Of a stretch of DNA of 64,000 bases, positions 7,594 to 14,797 are shown one piece after another. The stretch is from Ulvibacter antarcticus. GTDB taxonomy: Bacteria > Bacteroidota > Bacteroidia > Flavobacteriales > Flavobacteriaceae. How positions within the stretch are numbered: the first letter of the stretch is position 1; the number at the start of each line of letters is the position of its first letter. The position numbers were made by a program, and so were the translations under genes. Under the pieces are notes generated by a model. That model saw only the letters and a list, made by a program, of their open reading frames with translations. It did no database searches and was not told where the DNA came from. The DNA lies in the NCBI RefSeq assembly GCF_003688405.1, contig NZ_REFC01000013.1, positions 372,001 through 436,000 of the forward strand, written 5' to 3'.

Positions 7594-9006
7594 TCATTCA
7601 AAAAAAGAAACATTTTCAGCGGTAGTAAATCTATGTTGATTTATATCTTTTCTTGCATAGGAACGTAAGATTTTTGATGTATGATAAGTATTCTGATACC
7701 GATTAATATAATTCCTAAAATCTTCAAAATTTTCTACAGTATTTTCTTTTTCTATAAATCCAAATCCGAAGTAAGTACCATTTTCAACAAGAATGATGCA
7801 GTTTTCTAATACTGTCCGTCCTTTTTCGATAATAACGTAAGTTTCTTTTCTTTCATCTAATTCATTTATAGCATGTAACACCCGCTCATTATAGGTTTCC
7901 GTTGGTTCGTTTTTTGAACAAATTCCCCTACAATTAGTGATTTTATAATGGGTGCAAGCTTCGTTCGTAGTTTGAAGCGAACAATACTTCGGGCAAAGAT
8001 TATATGTACTGCAAAGCTCCATGAGAGTTTCCAAACCAACTGTTTTATTGTATATTGTTAATACCGAATTAAATGAATTTTTAGTTCTTCCCAGAGCTAG
8101 CTGAATTATATTCCTCTGATTTCTATAAGAGATAATTTGATACGTATATGCCGGCCTTTTCTGCGCTTTGTTAAATTTTGGGTAGAATCGTCTTATATAA
8201 TCTGCCTCTAAGAGAAGTGCAGTTAACTCGTTGCCAGTTTCTTCAAAATCTAAATGAAATGTTTCGGTACATAGGTTTAAAGAATTTTGACTTTTAGAAT
8301 AAATATGAGATAATACTCTGGATTTAATATTCTTTGCTTTACCCACATATAAGACCTTATCTAATTTATCCTTAAAGATATATATTCCAGGGGTTTCTGG
8401 AAGTTTTTCAAAGTCTTCTGTGGATATATTTGGTGGTAAGGTGGCTTGCCTGGAAGACTTATTTAAAAAGCTTGTAAAAGTTTTAAATTCATTTAATTGA
8501 TCAATAGCTAATAATTTTAAAAACAACATTGCAGTTGCCCTTGTATCTGCTTCAGCTCTATGCGCACCAATTAGATTTATACCAATATCTCTACAGAGTC
8601 TACCTAAGCTGTAAGACTTTAAACCCGGTATTAATTTTCTCGATAATCTGACAGTACATAGTTTTCTTTTCGAAAATTTTAATCCTATAGAATCAAATTC
8701 CTTCTTTAAAAACCCAAAGTCAAAATTTACACTATGAGCAACAAAAATTGCGTTCTCGGTCTTTTCAAGAATAATGTTCGCTATCTCATGAAATTTCGGG
8801 GCATCCTGTACCATTTCATTTGTAATGCCTGTCAGTGCTGTAATATTTCTAGGTATTGCCACTTCAGGATTTAAAAGAGATTGATAAACATCAACAACCT
8901 GCATATTTTCTATAGTAATGATACAAATTTCGGTCATACGACCATAACGAACACCTCCGGTAGTTTCAACGTCAATTATCGAATATTTTGATGCTGTAAA
9001 ATTCAT
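7594..9006 (-). CDS. DEDDh 3'-5' exonuclease fused to UvrC-like GIY-YIG nuclease
   Basis: The start is set at 9006 (MNFTASKYSIIDVETTGG). The frame opens at 9072 but the extra 22 residues are unlike the family and overlap the twin palindromes. Residues 1-170 form a DnaQ-type exonuclease with D-x-E in DVETTG, HSVNFDF and HRAEADTRA (H-x4-D). Residues about 205-285 form a GIY-YIG domain (GIYIFKDKLDKVLYVGKAKNIKSRV). Further on, cysteines in the pattern ACTHYKITNCRGICS match the C-x7-C-x3-C block of UvrC, so the module is UvrC/Cho-like rather than a generic GIY-YIG. It probably acts in DNA repair, cutting and trimming damaged DNA. A TATATTTG element three bases before the ATG suggests a leaderless or very short-leader mRNA. 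Confidence 0.9.
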   Translation of the reverse strand: MNFTASKYSIIDVETTGGVRYGRMTEICIITIENMQVVDVYQSLLNPEVAIPRNITALTGITNEMVQDAPKFHEIANIILEKTENAIFVAHSVNFDFGFLKKEFDSIGLKFSKRKLCTVRLSRKLIPGLKSYSLGRLCRDIGINLIGAHRAEADTRATAMLFLKLLAIDQLNEFKTFTSFLNKSSRQATLPPNISTEDFEKLPETPGIYIFKDKLDKVLYVGKAKNIKSRVLSHIYSKSQNSLNLCTETFHLDFEETGNELTALLLEADYIRRFYPKFNKAQKRPAYTYQIISYRNQRNIIQLALGRTKNSFNSVLTIYNKTVGLETLMELCSTYNLCPKYCSLQTTNEACTHYKITNCRGICSKNEPTETYNERVLHAINELDERKETYVIIEKGRTVLENCIILVENGTYFGFGFIEKENTVENFEDFRNYINRYQNTYHTSKILRSYARKDINQHRFTTAENVSFFE

Positions 9007-9008
9007 TT

Positions 9009-9016
9009 TGCAAATA
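9009..9016 (-). promoter_or_regulatory. -7 box TATATTTG of exonuclease/GIY-YIG gene
   Basis: On the minus strand TATATTTG (TAnnTTTG consensus) ends two or three bases before the ATG at 9006, so transcription would start at or next to the start codon. No clear TTTG was seen at the usual upstream distance. Confidence 0.45.
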
Positions 9017-9027
9017 TATATAAAGTT

Positions 9028-9056
9028 GGAATAATTCCTAATGCTGGAATAATTCC
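9028..9056. promoter_or_regulatory. Twin GGAATAATTCC palindromes (operator candidate)
   Basis: The 11-bp palindrome GGAATAATTCC occurs at 9028-9038 and again at 9046-9056, 18 bp apart, just upstream of the -7 box of the nuclease gene. Two identical dyads at nearly two helical turns look like a cooperative repressor or activator site. The second copy overlaps a TTCCGAAG octamer (9053-9060). Confidence 0.6.
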
Positions 9057-9064
9057 GAAGCCTA

Positions 9065-9488
9065 AAAACCATATAACTATCGTTATGGGTTTCCTTTGGC
9101 GGAGAGTAAGGGATTACAAAAATGTGATCCTAAAAGGATATCCAGTACAAGCATAGAAACCCAACACCCCGCTTAAAAAAAGCGTGACTAGATTTTTTAT
9201 TTTTTAAAAACACCTTCAAGCTGAAATAGCTTGGGCGTTTTTCAAAAACAAAAAACCCATAACTATCGTTATGGGTTTCCTTTTGCGGAGAGTAAGGGAT
9301 TACAAAAAAATGTGATCCTAAAAGGATATCCTGTACAAGCATAGAAACCCAAGGTCACGCTAAAAAAAGCGTGACTAGATTTTTTATTTTTTAAAAACAC
9401 CTTCAAGCTGAAATAGCTTGAGCGTTTTCCAAAAACAAAAAACCCATAACTATCGTTATGGGTTTCCTTTTGCGGAGAGTAAGGGATT
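9065..9488 (-). repeat. Tandem 187-bp repeats made of tRNA-Ser 3' tail plus terminator
   Basis: Two full units (about 9065-9250 and 9251-9437) lead into a third partial one that is part of the genuine tRNA-Ser gene. Each carries the 15-base tRNA 3' tail complement (9101-9115, 9287-9301, 9474-9488), the terminator hairpin AACCCATAAC-TATC-GTTATGGGTT and a shared spacer with a second hairpin (TCACGC ... GCGTGA, 9355-9374). The spacing between terminators is 186-187 bp. The copy farthest from the tRNA is the most diverged. Open frames crossing this region are repeat artefacts. Confidence 0.85.
9436..9464 (-). terminator. Terminator of tRNA-Ser
   Basis: Perfect 10-bp stem AACCCATAAC (9441-9450) / GTTATGGGTT (9455-9464) with a TATC loop, followed on the minus strand by a T run. 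It is repeated in both tandem units downstream. Confidence 0.85.
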
Positions 9489-9557
9489 CGAACCCCTGGA
9501 GGTGTGACCCTCAACAGTTTTCAAGACTGCCGCATTCGACCACTCTGCCAACTCTCC
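9474..9557 (-). tRNA. tRNA-Ser(UGA)
   Basis: An 84-nt type II tRNA read on the minus strand, starting GGAGAGTTGGCAGAGTGG. The anticodon loop CTTGAAA gives anticodon TGA. It has a long variable arm, the T-loop GGTTCGAATCC and a 3' end ACTCTCC pairing with GGAGAGT. CCA is not encoded (CGC follows). It stands alone, and its 3' end is the source of the tandem repeats downstream. Confidence 0.96.
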
Positions 9558-9648
9558 ATTTACGCGGTCTCGCGTCCTCTAAAGCATTTCTGCGTAAGAG
9601 GATGCAAATATAGAAAGCTTTTTTTGTTTTGTAAAGACTTTTTTAAAA

Positions 9649-10041
9649 TTAATTATCAATAATTGCAACAGGCTTTTTATCGTTGCCAATAGCCACAAAA
9701 GTAAATAATCCTGACACTGCTCTATCCCGTTGATAACTATACATTTCCTCCATAAAAATATCGACTTTAACAACGCAACTGGTTCGCCCAACTTTATCTA
9801 CTCTCGCCACTAATTCTACGATTGTTCCTTGTGGAATGGGAGTGGTGAAGTCAATTTTATCGGTAGATACCGTTACCATTTTCTTTCTACTGAATCTGGT
9901 TGCACAAATAAAAGATGCTTCATCCATTAATTGTAAGGCAGTTCCACCAAATAGAGTGTCATAATGATTGGTAGTATTCGGAAACACCGCCTTAAATATT
10001 CGCGTTTCACTTTTATCCTTTAATTCTTCAATGTGAGTCAT
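9649..10041 (-). CDS. Acyl-CoA thioesterase, hotdog fold (YciA/BACH-like)
   Basis: A 130-residue single hotdog domain. The segment FPNTTNHYDTLFGGTALQLMDEAS (about 20-43) holds the family catalytic Asn/Asp area and the hotdog helix. TVSTDKIDFTTPIPQGTIVELVARVDKVGRTS is the typical central strand pair. Such enzymes hydrolyse acyl-CoA to free fatty acid and CoA in the cytoplasm. It is a single gene, divergent from the nitroreductase with about 90 bp between the chosen starts. Confidence 0.9.
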   Translation of the reverse strand: MTHIEELKDKSETRIFKAVFPNTTNHYDTLFGGTALQLMDEASFICATRFSRKKMVTVSTDKIDFTTPIPQGTIVELVARVDKVGRTSCVVKVDIFMEEMYSYQRDRAVSGLFTFVAIGNDKKPVAIIDN

Positions 10042-10107
10042 ATTGTTTTTTATTAGTGATTATAGAAAGATATTATCGCCTTCGACTTCATTTTCTATAG
10101 GTATGCT

Positions 10108-10115
10108 TAAATTTG
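10108..10115 (+). promoter_or_regulatory. -7 box TAAATTTG of nitroreductase gene
   Basis: TAAATTTG matches TAnnTTTG and lies 17 bp before the ATG at 10133. It supports that start, because the frame's first ATG at 10043 would lie upstream of the promoter. Confidence 0.5.
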
Positions 10116-10132
10116 CAATTCAAAGATACAAT

Positions 10133-10771
10133 ATGGCTTCAGAAATTATATCAAAACTAGAATGGCGATATGCCACTAAAAAATTTGATTCCACTAAAAT
10201 ACTTTCAGAAGAAAAATTAAATATCCTTAAACACTCATTTAACCTTACTGCAACTTCATATGGGCTTCAACCTTTAAAAATGATTGTGATCTCTGATTCC
10301 GAAGTAAAGAATAAACTGGTTCCAATTACAATGGATCAGACGCAAGTAGGTGATGCTTCTCATGTATTAGTGCTGTGTAAAGAAGCAAAAGTAGATGGAA
10401 AATATATAAAGGAATATTTTAATAAAGTAGAAGAAACACGAAACACACCTCGATCCATTCTTTCTCCTTTTGAAACGTTTTTAGTGAATGATTTTTCTGA
10501 AAAATCTAAGGAATCACTCGATAACTGGATGGCAAAACAAGTTTATTTAGCAATGGGAAATCTTCTAACTGTCTGCGCGCTTGAAGGCATAGATTCCTGT
10601 CCCATTGAAGGATTTTTACCCGAAAAATACAATGAACTCTTGAAATTAAATGAGCTAGGCTTAGAGTCGGTTCTTGTGCTCGCGGTAGGTTATAGAGCTG
10701 AAGACGACTTCTTTGCAGACCTAAAAAAAGTGCGTAGGGGCGTGGATGAGGTAATTATTGAAATGAAATAA
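10133..10771 (+). CDS. NAD(P)H-dependent nitroreductase (NfsB-like)
   Basis: The start is chosen at 10133 (MASEIISKLEWRYATKKFD). The frame is open from 10043 but the first 30 residues are not family-like. The 212-residue protein shows the FMN-binding WRYATKKFD N-terminus, SYGLQPLKMIVI, the helix AKQVYLAMGNLLTVCALEGIDSCPIEGF with the NfsB-type D-x-CPIEGF motif, and LVLAVGYR near the C-terminus. It is a cytoplasmic flavin enzyme reducing nitro compounds or quinones. Its stop is 3 bp from the convergent end of the cbpM gene. Confidence 0.92.
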   Translation: MASEIISKLEWRYATKKFDSTKILSEEKLNILKHSFNLTATSYGLQPLKMIVISDSEVKNKLVPITMDQTQVGDASHVLVLCKEAKVDGKYIKEYFNKVEETRNTPRSILSPFETFLVNDFSEKSKESLDNWMAKQVYLAMGNLLTVCALEGIDSCPIEGFLPEKYNELLKLNELGLESVLVLAVGYRAEDDFFADLKKVRRGVDEVIIEMK

Positions 10772-10774
10772 GCC

Positions 10775-11074
10775 CTATTCATTTTCGTACAAGCTTAAGC
10801 GATTTTTTAGCTTGTTAGTTTCTCTTTGCATCGCTTCTACCTTTTCCAATAGATTCAATACCACATCGATTCCTTCAGGATTAATGTGCAAATCCCGGTG
10901 TATTCGAATCATTCGTTCAACCTTGTGAATATTGTCTCTATGTACAAAATATTCTTGTTGCCTATAGGTAAGCTCCACTAACTCAAGCTCATTTAAACTT
11001 GATACAAAAGTGGTCTCTATATTGTACAACGAACAAATGTGCTTTATTGAAATATATTCTTGAGTATCCATCAT
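10775..11074 (-). CDS. cbpM: Chaperone modulator CbpM
   Basis: A 99-residue protein with the CbpM/MerR-like fold: the N-terminal ISIKHICSLYNIETTFVSSLNELELVEL region, the middle YFVHRDNIHKVERMIRIHRDLHINPEGIDVVLNLLEKVEAM, and a C-terminal coiled coil. It inhibits or modulates the J-protein CbpA. It overlaps the cbpA stop by one base, the standard cbpAM arrangement, which supports the assignment. Confidence 0.88.
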   Translation of the reverse strand: MMDTQEYISIKHICSLYNIETTFVSSLNELELVELTYRQQEYFVHRDNIHKVERMIRIHRDLHINPEGIDVVLNLLEKVEAMQRETNKLKNRLSLYENE

Positions 11075-11970
11075 TATTTGTTTTTTTGCAATTCTTCAAA
11101 TAGCGTTCTTTCTTTTTCTGAAAGATTTGTTGGAATCTCTATCTTGAATGTAATGTATAGATCCCCAAATTGTTCTTCTTTTTTGTAAACAGGAAAGCCC
11201 TTTCCTTTTAATTTTACCTTCGAATCGGTTTGTGTGCCGGGTTTTACCTTAAGCTTCACCTTCCCGTCAAAAGTATCTACCATGATATCTCCCCCTAGTA
11301 CAGCAGTATAGAAATCCAGTGCAACATTACTATAAAGATTGCTGCGGTCCCTTTTAAATGCAGTGTTGTTCAAAATGTTAAACTGAATTAAAAGATCTCC
11401 TTTCGGACCTCCGTTTGTTCCTTCACCACCATGTCCCTTGATTCTAATAATCTGTCCGTTTTCAACCCCTGCAGGAATAGTTAGGCGTATATTTTTTCCA
11501 TTAACAGTAAGCGTTTGCTTGTGCGAAGCGTAAACATCTTTTAAATTTAGCTGTAAGGATGCATTAAAATCTTGTCCTTTAAACTTTGTTTCTCTTCGGA
11601 AGCCACCACCAGTAGTCCTGCCTCCGCCAAACATTGATTCAAAAAAGTCGGAATAAGCCTCATCTCCATATCCTTCCGAAGCATACTGCCCACCGGACGA
11701 TTGGTATTGTCGTTGTTGCTGTCTGGCCTTATTAATCTCATCGGCGTGTTTCCAGTCTTTCCCGTGCTCGTCATATTTTTTACGGTTTTCTGAATGGCTT
11801 AGCACCTCATTTGCTTCATTAATTTCTTTAAACTTATGTTCCGCGTCCTTGTCATTAGGATTCACGTCCGGATGGTACTTTCTGGCTAATTTCCGATACG
11901 CTTTTTTAATCTCTTCGGAAGTAGCCGTTTTAGAAATACCTAATATTTTATAGTAATCTATATATGGCAT
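11074..11970 (-). CDS. cbpA: DnaJ-class co-chaperone CbpA
   Basis: A 298-residue protein. The J domain covers residues 4-70 with the HPD motif (KYHPDVNPNDK), followed by a Gly/Ser/Gln-rich linker (about 85-125) and two C-terminal beta-sandwich peptide-binding domains (QTLTVNGKNIRLTIPAGVENGQIIRIKGHGGEG ...). The zinc-finger domain of full DnaJ is absent, as in CbpA. It stimulates DnaK ATPase and is followed by its modulator CbpM in a two-gene operon. The start at 11970 gives the family-typical MPYIDYYKILG. Confidence 0.93.
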   Translation of the reverse strand: MPYIDYYKILGISKTATSEEIKKAYRKLARKYHPDVNPNDKDAEHKFKEINEANEVLSHSENRKKYDEHGKDWKHADEINKARQQQRQYQSSGGQYASEGYGDEAYSDFFESMFGGGRTTGGGFRRETKFKGQDFNASLQLNLKDVYASHKQTLTVNGKNIRLTIPAGVENGQIIRIKGHGGEGTNGGPKGDLLIQFNILNNTAFKRDRSNLYSNVALDFYTAVLGGDIMVDTFDGKVKLKVKPGTQTDSKVKLKGKGFPVYKKEEQFGDLYITFKIEIPTNLSEKERTLFEELQKNK

Positions 11971-12096
11971 ATGTCACTCTGATTCTCTGAGCTATTAAAA
12001 TTACGAAAAACAGATTTTTCAACGTCTGAATTAGGAAAAGTTTATCACAAGAATATACAGAACTTGAAATTTGATCTATTTTATTAGTGACGTTCA

Positions 12097-12128
12097 TTTG
12101 TAGCTTCACAACGCAACCATTACCTTTG
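12097..12128 (+). promoter_or_regulatory. Bacteroidota-type promoter of DegT gene
   Basis: TTTG (12097-12100), 20 bp spacer, TACCTTTG (12121-12128): a close match to the TTTG/TAnnTTTG consensus. It lies about 60 bp upstream of the aminotransferase start. Confidence 0.7.
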
Positions 12129-12187
12129 TTTTACGTCTTTCAGTTGACGCATTTAAAGAAATTTCACATTAAAATAACCTATTAGCT

Positions 12188-13381
12188 ATGCCCGGATTTG
12201 AAATATTTGGCGACGAAGAACGCAAACAAGTAAATGATGTATTAGAAAGTGGTGTATTGATGCGATATGGTTTTGATGGAATGCGAAACGGACATTGGAA
12301 AGCAAAGGAGTTCGAAAAAGCCTTTGCTAAAAGAATGCAATCACAACATTGTCAGTTGGTTTCCAGTGGAACATCTGCTTTAACAGTAGCATTAGCCTCT
12401 GCAGGAATTGGAGCAGGGGATGAGGTAATCATGCCAACATTTACCTTTGTTGCAAGCTTTGAATCGATAATTGCGCTGGGAGCTGTTCCTATTTTAGTGG
12501 ATATCGACGATACGTTAACACTCGATCCTAAAGCGGTCGAAGCTGCCATTACTCCAAGAACTCGTTGTATAATGCCGGTACATATGTGTGGCTCTATGGC
12601 CAATCTTAAAGCATTAAAGTCTATTTGTGATGCACATAATTTAATACTGCTCGAAGATGCTTGTCAGGCATTGGGAGGGACCTACGAGGGGAAACCTCTT
12701 GGTAGCTACGGAGATTTGGGATGTTTTTCTTTCGATTATGTAAAGACTATTACCTGCGGTGAAGGAGGTGGAATTATTACCAATTCTGAAAAATATGCCA
12801 TCAACGCAGATCAGTATCAGGATCATGGACATGATCACTTCGGAAATGATCGCGGTGCAGAAACACATCCTCATTTGGGGTATAATTTTCGTATTTCAGA
12901 ACTAAACGCTGCCGTTGGGGTCGCACAATTAGGTAAACTCGATAGCATTCTTGCCCTTCAGAAGCGGAACTATACTATTATGAGAGAAACTTTAGAAACT
13001 GTTGAAGGATTGACCTTTAGAAGAGTGCCTGAAGGTGGTGTTGAAAATTATTCTTTTCTGAATTTCTTTTTGGCTTCGGAAAGCATTGCACAAAAGGCAC
13101 ATAATGCGTTGTCTGAAGCTGGCGTAGATGCATGTTTCTATTGGTATACAAACAACTGGCATTATGTAAATGGTTGGGAGCATCTAAGAAACTTAACGTC
13201 CATGGGAAACCTCCCTTCCGAAGTAAAAAAACAAATGCAAAATTTAATCGAAACGGATTTCTCCAAAAGTGACGCTTGGATGGGACGTACTATTTCTTCT
13301 TTGGTAAAGATAGGATGGACTGAGGCTCAGGTAAAAGAACGGGCTGAAAAAATGAAAAAAGCCATCAATTCAGTACAATAA
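12188..13381 (+). CDS. DegT/DnrJ/EryC1/StrS-family PLP aminotransferase
   Basis: A 397-residue fold-type I enzyme. QLVSSGTSALTVAL binds the cofactor phosphate, EDACQALGG holds the PLP-ring aspartate, and SFDYVKTITCGEGG carries the PLP lysine. GHDHFGNDRGAETHPHLGYNFRISELNAAVG is typical of the sugar aminotransferase group. Relatives transfer an amino group to keto-sugar nucleotides, but no other sugar-nucleotide genes are nearby, so the substrate is unknown. It is monocistronic, with a good promoter upstream. A decayed copy of its last 70 or so codons lies 3.6 kb downstream (16974-17174). Confidence 0.9.
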   Translation: MPGFEIFGDEERKQVNDVLESGVLMRYGFDGMRNGHWKAKEFEKAFAKRMQSQHCQLVSSGTSALTVALASAGIGAGDEVIMPTFTFVASFESIIALGAVPILVDIDDTLTLDPKAVEAAITPRTRCIMPVHMCGSMANLKALKSICDAHNLILLEDACQALGGTYEGKPLGSYGDLGCFSFDYVKTITCGEGGGIITNSEKYAINADQYQDHGHDHFGNDRGAETHPHLGYNFRISELNAAVGVAQLGKLDSILALQKRNYTIMRETLETVEGLTFRRVPEGGVENYSFLNFFLASESIAQKAHNALSEAGVDACFYWYTNNWHYVNGWEHLRNLTSMGNLPSEVKKQMQNLIETDFSKSDAWMGRTISSLVKIGWTEAQVKERAEKMKKAINSVQ

Positions 13382-13520
13382 TTTTTTAAATTCAATTCAT
13401 TTCTTCAATTAAATATTGCTTTTGATAGTAACAAACTCTCAATTGTAAGCAACTATTTATATACAAGAAGTAAAGTAAACTTCTTCAATCACCAGTAAAT
13501 ACGGCTAATAATTATTACTG

Positions 13521-13553
13521 TTACATATGTTGCAAAGATTGTAACATATGTGA
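13521..13553. promoter_or_regulatory. 33-bp imperfect palindrome (operator or cruciform candidate)
   Basis: Arms TTACATATGTTGCAA (13521-13535) and TTGTAACATATGTGA (13539-13553) pair at 13 of 15 positions around the spacer AGA. The inner half ACATATGT is itself a palindrome in each arm. No T run follows, so it is not a simple terminator. It lies about 70 bp before the lipoprotein start. Confidence 0.6.
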
Positions 13554-13621
13554 TAAAGCCCGATTCATGCTTGAACTATATTCGCAGTACTATCATTATT
13601 AATGCTAATACCTTAAACCGT

Positions 13622-14161
13622 ATGTCTTTTCTAAAACAAACTAAACGGAGCAATTATATCCCAGTTTTTCTTTTGTTACTACTTCTAATTTCTTGCAATC
13701 AAAATCATAAGAATGAAATTGCAAAACTATCCGGCAATTCAAATAATAATGCAATTGAAGTTTATATGGAAGGTCGGGTTTTTCAAATAAAACAAGAAAA
13801 TGTCGAGCCTAATTCAAAATCAATCTTTAAAAAAGATTCCATCTTCCTTGAATTTTGGGAAAATGGCAATCCTTTGAAACTTAATTTAAATCTAACTGAC
13901 ACCAATATTTTAGAAAAAGGCCATGCTACTTATATTATTCCGGATGCCAATTCTCCTGAAATAATGGTTGATCTCAATTTTTATAATGCCAATAGGGATA
14001 CCAAAAGAATGAATAAGCGTATCATTTTTAGAAAGGGAATCATTGAAATAGAGAAAATTTCCGATACCCAATTACAAATGAAATTTGAAGGAGAAGCTGG
14101 AGGAATGCTAAATTTCGACAATAATTTCCCAATTTCCGGCAAGGTGAATGTCAACTATTAA
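13622..14161 (+). CDS. Hypothetical lipoprotein
   Basis: The start is chosen at 13622 (MSFLKQTKRSNYIPVFLLLLLLISC), which gives a clean lipoprotein signal with lipobox LISC. The frame opens earlier at a GTG (13550) inside a palindrome. The mature part of about 155 residues is predicted beta-rich and soluble (NNAIEVYMEGRVFQIKQENVEP ... GGMLNFDNNFPISGKVNVNY). I recognise no family. It lies in the accessory patch between the aminotransferase and its remnant and is followed closely by a second small lipoprotein gene. Confidence 0.7.
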   Translation: MSFLKQTKRSNYIPVFLLLLLLISCNQNHKNEIAKLSGNSNNNAIEVYMEGRVFQIKQENVEPNSKSIFKKDSIFLEFWENGNPLKLNLNLTDTNILEKGHATYIIPDANSPEIMVDLNFYNANRDTKRMNKRIIFRKGIIEIEKISDTQLQMKFEGEAGGMLNFDNNFPISGKVNVNY

Positions 14162-14183
14162 TAATCAAGATATAACTAAAATT

Positions 14184-14573
14184 ATGAGAAGTTTAAAATT
14201 ATTCTACATCAGTATCTTTTTAATATCATTTTCCTGTGGTACTGATGACATTCAAAATCTTGGCAAATCGGATTGTGCAGTAGCTTTTTCAAAATTACTG
14301 GATCAGGCTGAAGACGATTACATAGCGTTAATGATTCAACCTGATAGTGACGGTAATGATCAGTCGTTAGAAGCTTGTTTAAATAGGAAAAGTTACACTC
14401 AGGCATATATAGTTCGTTTGCAGAATGCGAACGATACATTGAATACTATTGCAGGATGTACGGATACCGAATATTTTAACTTCATAGGACGAATTCTAGA
14501 TAGAAAACAACAGCTGGAAGAAGATATGACAAGTACCTGGAACCGTTGTGAAGAAATTTTTGGAGGTGGTTGA
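14184..14573 (+). CDS. Small hypothetical lipoprotein
   Basis: The start is set at 14184 (MRSLKLFYISIFLISFSCGTDD), which gives a signal with lipobox FSC and places the gene 22 bp after the previous stop. The earlier in-frame ATG at 14148 overlaps that gene. The protein has about 129 residues. Its mature part contains four more cysteines (KSDCAVAF, LEACLN, AGCTDTE, NRCEE) spaced along predicted helices, suggesting two disulfides. No family recognised. It probably forms an operon with the lipoprotein upstream. Confidence 0.7.
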   Translation: MRSLKLFYISIFLISFSCGTDDIQNLGKSDCAVAFSKLLDQAEDDYIALMIQPDSDGNDQSLEACLNRKSYTQAYIVRLQNANDTLNTIAGCTDTEYFNFIGRILDRKQQLEEDMTSTWNRCEEIFGGG

Positions 14574-14797
14574 TTAAGTGGATTAGTCAGAAAACCGATT
14601 AATGCATTTGGAACCAAGATTAGACATAATGGAAACGATGGTCTAGTCCGATGTAGTAAAAATTATAATAACTCCCATTAATTAAGCTGCTCAATAATAT
14701 TGATCCATAATCAAAAATAATAACAACCGATATGGAAAATGAAGTAAACCAATTAATAGGATCATTTAAATTTAACTATAGCCAAAATACAATCATT

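Noticed and set aside
9130-9514. Two overlapping minus-strand open frames of 70 and 81 codons with nearly the same peptide.
   Set aside because: They run through the tandem tRNA-tail/terminator repeats and, for the longer one, into the tRNA-Ser gene itself; their similarity is that of the DNA repeat. No promoter, no family.
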